A DNA stretch of 64,000 nucleotides from Acheta domesticus (Eukaryota; Arthropoda; Insecta; Orthoptera; Gryllidae), in assembly GCA_031308135.1 (NCBI GenBank), contig JAHLJT010000631.1, forward strand, positions 195,972,685-196,036,684, in the 5' to 3' direction. Positions within the stretch are counted from its first letter, which is position 1. Each line of letters starts with the position of its first letter. The translations under genes were made by a program, and so were the position numbers. Below are positions 21,026 through 29,790 of this stretch, piece after piece. A model generated the notes under the pieces. The model saw nothing but the letters and a program-made list of their open reading frames with translations, was not told where the DNA came from and searched no databases.

Positions 21026-22420
21026 CAAAATTAATTTTTAAATTATTTTTCGGGCACCATACCACCAGGATTACAAATGACCTTTTGCGTTGCAAGAATA
21101 TTGATGAAATGACATTTTATAGTACAGACCGTCCTCTCCGTCCGACATCCCACTTCGTCCTTCACGCCCTCTCCCTACCCGTCCTCATCTCCTGACCTCA
21201 GCACCCGTCCTCACTGCCCGCCCTCGCACCCTTCCCTCGCTGTATGTATCCTCACCTCCATCCCCCTGTTTTCGGGTCGTCCTCCCTGCATGACGTCATT
21301 TCATTATACCCACATCTATGTTGCTAACTGTAAAACTGATTTTGAAAGTGTTTTCAAAAATTAATGTTTTTTCTCTTGTAATATACTAGCAGAATTACGT
21401 TCCGTTGACGTCTTCCCGCTCCGTCAGATATGCTACGATCTAGTGTTTTCCAAGCGCAATCAGCCCTCACTGTCGTATCCTAGCTCAGGATTGGTTTCTT
21501 CTCGCCTATGTCGCAGCCCGCTCGTCCTGTGCTGCTCCACACCATTCCGCGTCTCACGGCAACGACCAACAACAATGGAGTCCACGGGGATTGGACATTG
21601 CATTTAAATGAAGCGCCATTTTACGCTACTCCACCATATAGTGGAGAATTACAACAAAATGAATAGCATAAAATATTTTCCTTGAAAAAAAAACCCCTAA
21701 GATATGCCAAGTGTCATGGAGATCGTTTAAACGGTGTAGGAGAGGGTTAATCAAGGACAAATTAACTTCCACTTGTATATATGTAGATGACGTTTTTATG
21801 TAAAACTTGAGGTATATAACTCGTTTATAATACTTTTTTGCATTCATACAAATTTGAAAACTTGCTCCTACCGTCGACAGTATTCAAAACATGTAGTTAT
21901 GCAAAAACGCTTAACATGATAAACTAGTTGGATGTAATATATTATTACAGAAGTAGTTTCAAGGCAATACCGTGTGTCAAGGTGAAAGATTATTGCAAAA
22001 TGTAACAGATGTTTCGCACCTCCTTAGCCATGTCTTGGGGACGCTTCGCTATGTTTTGCACCCTATTGGAATGGTAAAAAATAGCTGTTTTGCACACGGA
22101 CAATTAGCATGAGACACCATGCTTTGTACAGAGCATGTTAAAATATAAATTAAGATTTATCAATATTATTTTTTTTCAGAATTAAAGTTCGAGATATGTT
22201 TACGTAGTGGCATTCCATGATAATATGTATTTATAAATTTATGTCAACAGGCTGCTTCACAAATGCATTAAAATTGGCTTAGAACGATTTTGTCAGCTAT
22301 GGAATCGGCATAATGTTTTTTTTTCACATACTATATTTTTTTCTCAGACAACGTAATATTACTAGAATTCTTCTTGTTACTTGAATTATAAAAACAAAAT
22401 CGCCGATTTATTCATATTTA
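21026..22420. other. Spacer with a pyrimidine-rich patch
   Basis: A CT-rich patch at 21130-21290 and a mixed patch at 21400-21600; the rest is AT-rich. No gene recognised. Confidence 0.45.
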
Positions 22421-22889
22421 TGTTTTGTTTATATCATATTATCTTTGCATTGCATAATGTCATGACACTGACACAATTGCATCCACTTCCTAGACCTTCA
22501 CATCCCTATTCGACTCCCCTACAAGTTGCCTATTCCACCTCTAACCTCTTCCCTCTCGCAACCACAACAAAACCGAAGGCATACCCGGTGGCACATGCAT
22601 GCATGGTCCGGCCCACGCAACAAAGCAGTAGCATTCTCTCCCTCTCTCCAGCCTCCACCACCCACTGCCCTCTCGCACAGTGATCATCAAACGACCATGC
22701 CGACCCCTGGGGCACACCGCTTGCGACGTCGCCACAACCTCGCCCTCTTCGACTTCCCCCTTTCGCCATCGTCCACACCGCCCCACCGCCTCGACAGTCG
22801 TCATCAGCCGCCCCTCCCCCACCCTCCTGCGACTCGCCCACTCGCTTCGTCGTCCGGCGGTGCACCCGCCGACCGGCCCGCTAATATGT
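22421..22889. other. C-rich spacer leading into a GC islet
   Basis: C-rich on the plus strand with overlapping open frames on both strands, none with a recognisable domain. Confidence 0.4.
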
Positions 22890-23310
22890 GCTAATGCATG
22901 CAAAGTTGCACATAAATCGGCGGTCCGATACCAACGCCCATGTATCAGCCTCTAATTGAAACGTCATTGGCGCAGCGGCGCGCCGCCCCCGCTGGCGACC
23001 CGACCGGCGCGGCGGGCGGCGGGCGCGGCGCGGCGCCTCCGCTCCGCCCCCCGCCCCCACCACCGCCCCCACCGCGACTATCGCTTGTTAACTTCAATTG
23101 CGAGCTCGCGTTATCTGGGGCCGGACATCGGCTGGGGACATACGTCACCTGGCACGTTATCGTCCCGGCCGCCGCCGCTGTCCTGCCACGCGCCGTCCCC
23201 GTGCTCTGTCCCCCCCCCCCGTGGTCCCGGCTCCCTCGTCCTGGTCCTGTGCAGGGGCCGCGCAGCAGCCATGCAGCGACAATAAACGCCCCCTGGGGAT
23301 CGCCGTTGTG
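22890..23310. promoter_or_regulatory. GC islet with AT-rich cores (candidate cis-regulatory DNA)
   Basis: CpG-rich block preceded by ATGCAAAG, CATAAAT and TCTAATTGAAA (22898-22965), which resemble POU and homeodomain sites. It contains ATAAACGCCCC at 23282-23292. The 24 bp from 23282 match 25215-25238 at 21 positions. Function is inferred only from composition and motif recurrence. Confidence 0.35.
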
Positions 23311-24267
23311 CCCTGTCTGTGCTTCATCGCTTCACCCGGCTGTACTTGGTTTCCCACTACAGGACCTGACGTACGTTCTAATTGTGTGCAAGGGCAGGAT
23401 TCAAACGTACAAGGGTGTGTCTGGCGTGGTTGCCCACTGAAAGTTAAATTATTTAATATTTTAACGTTACTGAAGGAACGAAACGGTTCTTATTCTGCGT
23501 TCTTATTCTGTTAAATTTGCGAAACGGTAACTTCTTTTTCACCACAGAAGCATGTTCAATTTTTAGTGGTTTTCTCAGTAATCACTTTCGTGGAAAGCTA
23601 AGATTCTCCCTGCTTTTAAAAATAAATTTTATTTTTGCAAGTAATTTTATTTTTGCAAACATTTTAATTATTTATTCAAAATCTTAGACGTCATTATTTT
23701 AAGATTATCTAGAAAAATTAAACAGCATTTGTTTAGGATACATTTTGATATATATTTTACTCCTCAGTTTAATAAAGTAAGTAAAAATAACTTCGAGAAA
23801 ATGAAAATATTACACTTTTCTTCCAAAAAACTCTAACATTAAAATTTAAATAAATAAACTCTCCTTTCTACTGACTAAAGCAATATTTGGTTTTCGGCTT
23901 TACCATTGAACTTCGTACCGTAAAATTTCTGAAAGTGACGAACATGAACTTTGTCGAATGCGCGGTCACCACGATTTACGCTCTGATCGAAACTAAAAAA
24001 CACAATACTCTCAATGGGCAGATCGTCCCCTGAGTCTTCGATTACCGACGAAATATCAGTGATGATTGCATTGCTTACCTTTGAGGGATAGAATGCCGTA
24101 CATATCTGGATATATTTTACGTGTGTACATAGTCTTATAAGATTTCCGTTTTATAAGATTGGCAAAGGGTGATCTTCGACCCACCTAAATGCTCTGAAAG
24201 TTTGTATCATTCATTCTAAACCATTCTGCGTAACAAGCGTATTAGTTTACTTGAAAAACTACTCATC
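23311..24267. other. AT-rich spacer, nothing recognised
   Basis: No gene. A short direct repeat, TTATAAGATT, occurs twice near 24130-24160. Confidence 0.5.
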
Positions 24268-24269
24268 TA

Positions 24270-24893
24270 CAGGTGTCAACCAAAAGATTAAGGACACCTT
24301 GGAAAAATACATTGTCAAAAAATAATTTTTATTCATTGAAATGTTCAAAACATGTTTTAAAAATGCTACATCTTTTAACAATCAATTGGACCACCATGGT
24401 TGTACACACATTCTCTAATTCTTTCAGGCATTGTTTCAATAGTTTTAATACATTCCTTAGAGGTGACCTGCCTCCAAGTTCTGACAATTTGCAGTTTCAG
24501 TTCTTCCTTTCTTGTAGACTTCTCCTTCAGCAGTCTACCCCATTGCATTCCATAAATTTTCTGTAGAATTTAAGTCCGGACTTTTGGCAGACCTCAAGGA
24601 CCTTTGGTAGGACTTCGACTCTCGACTTCATTCTCGTGGAACCAAATGCTAGTTACATGATTTGTGACCAGATGTATTGTCCTGCTGAAAGATGACGTTA
24701 GGCCCAAGGAACTGCGATTCATTTTTTGAGTCAATAAAATTTCATTTTTTGAGTTAGCAATCTATTGTTTTACGGAAAGGTGGCATATTTTGCGCTTAAT
24801 TGAATAAGGCATAAAAATAACAACACCAAAAAAATATAAGAACATCTTACAGGATTGCGATGGAGAGGGGTGTCATTTTTTTGGTAGGTACTG
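24270..24893 (-). mobile_element. Tc1-like transposon remnant
   Basis: TA at 24268-24269 and at 24894-24895 flank ends reading CAGGTGTCAACCAAAAGA and, from the right, CAGTACCTACCAAAAAAATG. A broken Tc1-type transposase lies between on the minus strand. About 0.6 kb against the usual 1.2-1.7 kb means the 5' half of the gene is deleted. Confidence 0.75.
24382..24718 (-). pseudogene. Tc1-like transposase fragment
   Basis: The minus-strand reading contains LGPNVIFQQDNTSGH, matching the conserved region around the second catalytic Asp (FQQDN-x-x-x-H). Then, in the same frame after two stops, SPDLNSTENLW follows, matching the SPDLNPIE-x-LW block with the catalytic Glu. In a shifted frame ETMPERIRECVQ matches the usual C-terminal SMPRR-x-x-V. 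The DNA-binding domain and first Asp are missing. Stops and frame changes make it a pseudogene. In Tc1 proteins 34 residues separate the second Asp and the Glu; here I count 39, so small insertions have occurred. Confidence 0.85.
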
Positions 24894-24939
24894 TACACAA
24901 TTTTTATTAGTGGAAATCTCGTAGCTGGGGCAACCGCTC

Positions 24940-25440
24940 TGCGCAGCAGAGGGAAGTCCAATGCGCACCGCGTGCGCCCACGCGCTTTCCGCGCCGCCTC
25001 TCCGCCGCCCCCGCGGTCACGGCCGCCGACCACGACCCGGCCCGCGCGCGCCCCGATTCAGCCCCGCCGGGCGCACAGTGGATCTGCAATAAAAGCCCCA
25101 CCCGCCACCGCAGCGCCCTTCGGCTCCCCTCCCTTCTTCCCCGCCACCGCTGCCGCGCCGTGTGCGTTACGCACGCGCCCCCGCGCCCGCCGCTCGCTCC
25201 GAGCTCCTCGGGCGATAAACGCCCCATCGGGATTGCCGCCGCCCGGCCGCCTTCCGCCCCGGCGCCCGCCCCCGCCCCCGACCACGCCCCCGCGCGCGCT
25301 CGCTTCCGGTTCGCGCCCTCAGGTCGTCGCCGCCGCCCCCCGCCCCGCCGCCGATGCTCATGCTGGGCTGTTCGGCGCACGGTGCCGTCTGCGACTCCGA
25401 TCGCCCGCACTTTCTGCGTCAGGATGCTTCTCGCGGCTTG
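24940..25440. promoter_or_regulatory. GC islet with ATAAA(A/C)GCCCC motifs (candidate cis-regulatory DNA)
   Basis: CpG-rich block with ATAAAAGCCCC at 25089-25099 and ATAAACGCCCC at 25215-25225. The second is shared, with its flank, with the islet at 23282. Ala/Pro/Arg-rich open frames on both strands follow from composition. Candidate enhancer or promoter; no direct evidence of activity. Confidence 0.35.
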
Positions 25441-25874
25441 GGTTCTGGAATGGAACCATTATTGCCTATGTTGGTGATATAATAATATCGACAGCATTGT
25501 TAGCAGTTGCTTTCTATTTGATATTTTCAAATGAAATTATTTTGAATGTACGTTTCAAGGTAATATTGAATCACAAATTAAAGACATATGCATGCATACC
25601 AGGTCTTGGAACGTTTGTACTTTCTATTTGCGAATTTAATATCATGTTTCTTGGAATATTTTTTTCATACTGGAGCAATGAGGTTGCAAATGTTTCTAAA
25701 AATCGTTCTTCTACCTCTGCTAGATTGTTTTCTCAACTAAATCTACCCTCCAAAATTATTGTTAAACCATGTGCCTCGAAGAGGTACTCTTATCTTCTAT
25801 ATGCCGTCTTCGGAAGTTTTAGGGCGGAGTTACGAGTATTTGAGATTTTGATATTAAAATTGGCTTACAATTGA
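25440..25874 (+). CDS. Unrecognised hydrophobic open frame
   Basis: About 145 codons of AT-rich DNA without a stop, continuing from the GC islet and ending at 25874. The reading is hydrophobic, with a first stretch (about 25470-25545) like a membrane segment and a second near 25610-25670. A long uninterrupted frame in AT-rich sequence is somewhat unusual here. However, AT-rich DNA translates to Ile/Phe/Leu by default and I recognise no family. There is no good start codon other than those inside the GC tract. Could be an old element fragment or chance. Confidence 0.15.
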   Translation, partial: GFWNGTIIAYVGDIIISTALLAVAFYLIFSNEIILNVRFKVILNHKLKTYACIPGLGTFVLSICEFNIMFLGIFFSYWSNEVANVSKNRSSTSARLFSQLNLPSKIIVKPCASKRYSYLLYAVFGSFRAELRVFEILILKLAYN

Positions 25875-26124
25875 TTGCGTCTATTTTCAACCCTAAATTT
25901 ACCGAGGAGAGAGGTGATCAGGAACTCACCCATGATCGTTCGTTTTTATAGGTTTCAATATTAGGGGAAGCGGAAAATCATTCGTATTTGTTTTGAGGTA
26001 TTTTTGTTCAAAATGTGATGCAAGTATTTGTTATAATTTTGGTTATTACAGCGTCTTCAGCTGTGAGTAAAACATATTCTAGACTACTTACTAGAAATCT
26101 GAAAATTCAGAAACTCTTGGAAAG
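25875..26124. other. AT-rich spacer
   Basis: Nothing recognised before the Penelope-like foldback. Confidence 0.5.
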
Positions 26125-26137
26125 ATTTATAGTATTT
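26125..26137. repeat. Left candidate target-site duplication
   Basis: ATTTATAGTATTT, identical to 27821-27833 on the far side of the foldback. In AT-rich DNA some chance similarity is possible. Confidence 0.6.
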
Positions 26138-26201
26138 GTTGAATTATAAGAAAGTTCCAAATAATTATAGACAGTCATAAACAAAATATATTTGTTATCT
26201 T

Positions 26202-26239
26202 GACAACGTTTCGGAGACTATTTATGTCTCCATCATCAG
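26202..26239 (-). ncRNA. Hammerhead-ribozyme-like motif, left arm
   Basis: Mirror of the motif at 27691-27728: CTGATGA (26239-26233), a 6-bp stem GGAGAC/GTCTCC, GAAAC, and GTC ending at 26202. The sequence is identical to the right copy. See the right copy for the limits of the call. Confidence 0.5.
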
Positions 26240-26327
26240 GTCATTAATTTTATTACATCACAATCTATAAGAAAAAATAAAATTACAAATAAATATCTAC
26301 AAATTTGCATTAATTTTAAAAACTTTA

Positions 26328-26458
26328 AACTAAAAAATAATAATAAATTGAAGGAAAGTACGTAGTAAAAAAATTCTATACTCACATGATATAATACATT
26401 ACATCTAAAAATAATAAATTGAAAGAAAGTACGTAGTAAAAATTTAATACTCACATGA
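26328..26458 (-). repeat. 69-bp tandem duplication in the left 3' region
   Basis: Mirror of 27472-27602: two copies of a segment containing TCATGTGAGTAT and TACTACGTACTTTC, 69 bp apart. Confidence 0.85.
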
Positions 26459-26641
26459 ATTTGTAGAATATAAAATAAATTATTAAACAAGTCCACGTTT
26501 ACTACGTAAAAAATACGGACATGAAGATTGTTGCGTATTGAGAATAACTTTATTTGAAATATCTATTGAAAAACTTTTGTATTTTTTACTAAATTTGGTT
26601 AATACAGAATCATAACTCTTAGAAAACTGATTACATTCAAT

Positions 26642-26985
26642 TTAAGAATTCATAGAAGGATATATTTTTATAAACAAAGATTCTAGAATTAGTCTCGAAA
26701 ACCATTTGTGTTCTGTAATCAATATTGTAGGGTTGAGGAAATCAATAATATGATCGTGTTTTATTCTGTGAGCAGTAACGGAATTTTGTTTTTCGAAGGG
26801 TAATTTAATATTATTTATATGTTCTTTGATCCTATCCCCTAACCTCCTCCGAGTTTGACCAATATATACTAAATCACAATCAGAACATTGTAATGAGTAC
26901 ACCGAATTAAGTATATTTAATTTAGGAATCGGATCCTTGACATGACGGACTACATTAGATTTATTGATGATTGTATTGACAAGGA
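26642..26985 (-). pseudogene. Penelope-like GIY-YIG endonuclease, truncated copy with premature stop
   Basis: Same endonuclease as the right copy, read on the minus strand. It starts slightly further upstream, with a segment encoding VNTIINKSNVVRHVKDPIPK that includes the 41-bp spacer. It therefore retains about 13 more codons than the right copy. GVY-type and YIG motifs, the CSDC pair, RLGDRIKEH and LILESLFIKI are all present. A single substitution makes a TAA stop straight after MNS at 26644-26642, removing the last 52 or so residues. No reverse transcriptase remains. Not functional by itself. Confidence 0.9.
26945..26985. other. Foldback spacer and inversion junction
   Basis: The 41 bp between the arms continue the coding frame of the left copy and are absent from the right copy. 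The junction sits at GACATGTC (26984-26991), which is itself a perfect palindrome, so the switch between strands may have used this short self-complementary sequence. Confidence 0.8.
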
Positions 26986-27447
26986 CATGTCAAGGATCCG
27001 ATTCCTAAATTAAATATACTTAATTCGGTGTACTCATTACAATGTTCTGATTGTGATTTAGTATATATTGGTCAAACTCGGAGGAGGTTAGGGGATAGGA
27101 TCAAAGAACATATAAATAATATTAAATTACCCTTCGAAAAACAAAATTCCGTTACTGCTCACAGAATAAAACACGATCATATTATTGATTTCCTCAACCC
27201 TACAATATTGATTACAGAACACAAATGGTTTTCGAGACTAATTCTAGAATCTTTGTTTATAAAAATATATCCTTCTATGAATTCTCAAATTGAATGTAAT
27301 CAGTTTTCTAAGAGTTATGATTCTGTATTAACCAAATTTAGTAAAAAATACAAAAGTTTTTCAATAGATATTTCAAATAAAGTTATTCTCAATACGCAAC
27401 AATCTTCATGTCCGTATTTTTTACGTAGTAAACGTGGACTTGTTTAA
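26986..27447 (+). CDS. Penelope-like GIY-YIG endonuclease domain, 5'-truncated
   Basis: About 153 codons, open to a TAA at 27445-27447; the upstream reverse transcriptase is missing. Counting from the truncation point, VYSL is at residues 15-18, a Cys pair (CSDC) at 20-23, YIG at 27-29 and RRRLGDRIKEH at 32-42. A later block, LILESLFIKI, carries the likely catalytic Glu. GIY-YIG nucleases cut DNA with the YIG Tyr and following Arg and Glu. The Cys pair inserted between the two halves of the motif, with later His residues (AHRIKHDH), is characteristic of Penelope-like elements, where the domain makes the target nick for reverse transcription. The frame has no start codon of its own and no sign of host use. 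Confidence 0.9.
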   Translation, partial: HVKDPIPKLNILNSVYSLQCSDCDLVYIGQTRRRLGDRIKEHINNIKLPFEKQNSVTAHRIKHDHIIDFLNPTILITEHKWFSRLILESLFIKIYPSMNSQIECNQFSKSYDSVLTKFSKKYKSFSIDISNKVILNTQQSSCPYFLRSKRGLV

Positions 27448-27471
27448 TAATTTATTTTATATTCTACAAAT

Positions 27472-27602
27472 TCATGTGAGTATTAAATTTTTACTACGTA
27501 CTTTCTTTCAATTTATTATTTTTAGATGTAATGTATTATATCATGTGAGTATAGAATTTTTTTACTACGTACTTTCCTTCAATTTATTATTATTTTTTAG
27601 TT
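27472..27602 (+). repeat. 69-bp tandem duplication in the right 3' region
   Basis: TCATGTGAGTAT starts at 27472 and again at 27541. Both copies continue through TACTACGTACTTTC and TTCAATTTATTATT with small differences, so the duplication predates the foldback. Confidence 0.85.
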
Positions 27603-27690
27603 TAAAGTTTTTAAAATTAATGCAAATTTGTAGATATTTATTTGTAATTTTATTTTTTCTTATAGATTGTGATGTAATAAAATTAATGAC

Positions 27691-27728
27691 CTGATGATGG
27701 AGACATAAATAGTCTCCGAAACGTTGTC
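27691..27728 (+). ncRNA. Hammerhead-ribozyme-like motif, right arm
   Basis: In order: CTGATGA (27691-27697), one extra T, GGAGAC (27699-27704), a 7-base loop, GTCTCC (27712-27717), GAAAC (27718-27722), GTT, and GTC (27726-27728). These match the hammerhead core: C-U-G-A-N-G-A, stem II, GAAA, a minimal stem III with a 3-base loop, and an N-U-H cleavage site. Penelope-like elements are known to carry hammerhead motifs with very short stem III in their terminal regions. Two deviations are visible: the extra T before stem II and poor pairing of stem I next to the core. Activity is therefore doubtful. Confidence 0.5.
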
Positions 27729-27820
27729 AAGATAACAAATATATTTTGTTTATGACTGTCTATAATTATTTGGAACTTTCTTATAATTCAACAAATTAAT
27801 AGAGACAGTCTATAGTTGAA

Positions 27821-27833
27821 ATTTATAGTATTT
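27821..27833. repeat. Right candidate target-site duplication
   Basis: Second copy of ATTTATAGTATTT; 25 bp of extra sequence, including AGAGACAGTCTATAG, separate it from the end of the right arm. Confidence 0.6.
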
Positions 27834-28210
27834 CTTGTGATATTTCTTGTTATAATATATCTTTTCAATTTCATGTTATATTTCTTATTATATATCTCAT
27901 TTCTTATTATAATACTGATTTCTCTACATTATCTTATATTACAAAGATATATCGGCATTTTTACATTAAAAAGGTAGAAGGTCTTTTCATTAAATACAAA
28001 AACCGATGAGAGAAAGTCTATTTTTTTTATTTGCAGAGCGAGAAATCATATGTTTTTGGTTAAATAAATGCCGATGAATATTTTAACTTATGCCACTTTG
28101 TTAATGTAAGAATATAGTCAAAAACATCACAAAATCAAAATTTAAGCGAAGGGTTGTGGAGTTCTCCGCCCTTGGCACTACATGGGACCATTGTATAATG
28201 AAATTCCATT
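27834..28210. other. AT-rich spacer with irregular TATTTCTT repeats
   Basis: Near 27828-27920 TATTTCTTGT/TATTTCTTAT recurs irregularly. No gene. Confidence 0.5.
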
Positions 28211-28470
28211 TCTTTTTTTTTTTGCGAAACTTTCGCAACACGTCTCTTAGCCCCTCTTCGACATTGAGCTTATGTATTACATTTCTGGAGTAATCCTCGG
28301 TTTTTGTCAGTTTGTCTCGTGACTTCGCAGTTACTGACTTTCCCTATACTAGGGTGTCGGGCATAACCAGATGGTCACCCATCCATGCGTCCGTGGTGTA
28401 TCGAGTTGTTTAACATCCGCGACGTCACGGAGCGTAATTAAGCAGTTTGGCTAACGACGCCACGTTAATG
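28211..28470 (-). repeat. 5S-rRNA-derived SINE (SINE3-like)
   Basis: On the minus strand TGGATGGGTGACCATCTGG (28385-28367) matches the 5S rRNA box C region. Upstream, GCGGATGTTAAACAACTCGA (about 28420-28401) matches the 5S A-box region around TTAAGCAACATCG in the same order and spacing. Downstream the unit runs through an unrelated body to an A-rich tail (28224-28211, T-rich on the plus strand). A 5S-like promoter head plus unrelated body plus A tail is the SINE3 plan. The head is diverged and is not a working 5S gene. Confidence 0.75.
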
Positions 28471-29261
28471 ATATAGTCATCTAAGCATGTTAATTGATAA
28501 ACTAGTAATTCATTTTTTTGCAGTGCTTTATCTTATGTAGCAAATTTACTCTGTTGAACACTGAAAATCTAAAAGCTCACTCAAACGTTTTATAAATTAT
28601 ATATTATAGAAATGATGAACTAGATTTTTGAAAAAAGTACACGAGTATATGTCCCTGAGGAATGAATCGCAAGTATAGAAAATATTCAAAATATTTACTA
28701 CTTTGAATATTTTTAACACGAACTTCCAGAAAATGATTGTAATACATTGCTAACTGCATGTAAAATTAGAACTTAGTCGCGTTTACAAAACTGTTCTTTA
28801 GCTGAATTTATTAATGCAGACATAGTCATATTGATTAACAAGTCGCAATCTATGACGCTTTGCATTCAGTGAAAATTAATAAACGAATCGTTGGGTTGAC
28901 TATAGCTTGGTTGGCGACTCTTTGTTCAATTATTTTAGAATACAATTTATTATTTAAAATGAATGAAATACTAATCACAGCGTTTATACACCGCTTTAAA
29001 CAATACTCTACAACATTGATTTCTCACCTTTCCCGCGACCTCTATAACAAAAAAATAGATCAGATTTCTCAGAACGCGCGATTAAGCAGTGTTTTATAAG
29101 AGTGACGATAGGAGGAGATATCACCAAATGATTTTGTCTATAAATCACGTGTTGTACTCCACTGACAATTTACCTTGTACTTTCTCTTACGATTTTTAAT
29201 TTGTCCGATTTACTGAACAAAACTTAACAATGTTTTGTGCACCTTAGCAGACGAATAATTG
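28471..29261. other. AT-rich spacer, nothing recognised
   Basis: A 79-codon plus-strand frame at 28860-29099 shows no known domain. Confidence 0.5.
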
Positions 29262-29790
29262 GATTGGTTAATTGATTAGGGATTCCGGGCGCGTCAACTT
29301 GATAAGTACATTAGTTCCGTTAGTGTAGTCCATGTTTTTATCGCCAGAGGCGGTGGTAAAAGCCCAACTAGGTAGTTTGTTGGTTAGCGTACTCACTTTC
29401 CAGGACGCAACCCCTGGTACGATTCCCGGCCGGGTAAATTATAACTGTGCGTTTTCTTACAAATGTCCCAGTATCGATTGCTGGGTGACGATTAGAAAGC
29501 CCACCCTAAGGTATATACGGTGGAGGTATGTCTTCGTGCTAACCACACGGCCGAGAGGTTAGGTCACCACTGGTCGGCCAAAGCCGTGGCGCGCTGTCGA
29601 ACTATAGGGCAGGAGGCGGCGGAACACCCGCACTGGATGGCAATATCCGGCGCAGACGTTCCAGTCGGCTTGCAGGATTTTTCCCAACCGGATATAAGGA
29701 ACACCGCCCCGGACGACACAAGCTCTAAGCTTCCAACTTTCTCCCGGCATGTGTGGCATTCAGTGTAAGTGTATGTGTGTGTGTATGTAA
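29262..29790. repeat. tRNA-SINE-like composite
   Basis: On the plus strand GTTTGTTGGTTAGCGTACTC (about 29369) resembles an A box and GGTACGATTCC (about 29415) a B box. On the minus strand CGGCCGTGTGGTTAGCACG (about 29555-29537) is another A-box-like segment, so two SINE-like units may be nested. The start (ATTGATTAGGGATTCCGG, 29275) resembles 47162-47179, suggesting a dispersed family. GT-rich simple sequence ends it near 29790. Confidence 0.5.

Larger units (their letters stand above)
26135..26944 (-). repeat. Left arm of the 810-bp inverted repeat
   Basis: It pairs with 26986-27795 across a 41-bp spacer. By eye the arms differ at one position of 810. That position, in the codon after MNS, turns a Gln codon on the right arm into a stop on the left. 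Confidence 0.95.
26986..27795 (+). repeat. Right arm of the 810-bp inverted repeat
   Basis: Exact-length partner of 26135-26944, identical except for one base. Such near identity implies a young insertion. Confidence 0.95.
26125..27833. mobile_element. Penelope-like element copies in a head-to-head foldback, with candidate 13-bp target duplication
   Basis: Two 5'-truncated copies of the same retroelement face away from each other. The left copy is on the minus strand and the right copy on the plus strand, with their 3' ends outward. Each carries a GIY-YIG endonuclease end and a 3' region with a hammerhead-like motif; the reverse transcriptase part is missing from both. ATTTATAGTATTT occurs at 26125-26137 and again at 27821-27833, a candidate target duplication for one insertion event. 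The left copy overlaps its repeat by three bases, and 25 bp lie between the right arm and its repeat. Penelope-like elements often insert as truncated or inverted copies. Confidence 0.9.

Noticed and set aside
28361..28450. Functional 5S rRNA gene
   Set aside because: Only the internal control region is recognisable and it is diverged; an unrelated body and A-rich tail follow, as in a SINE.
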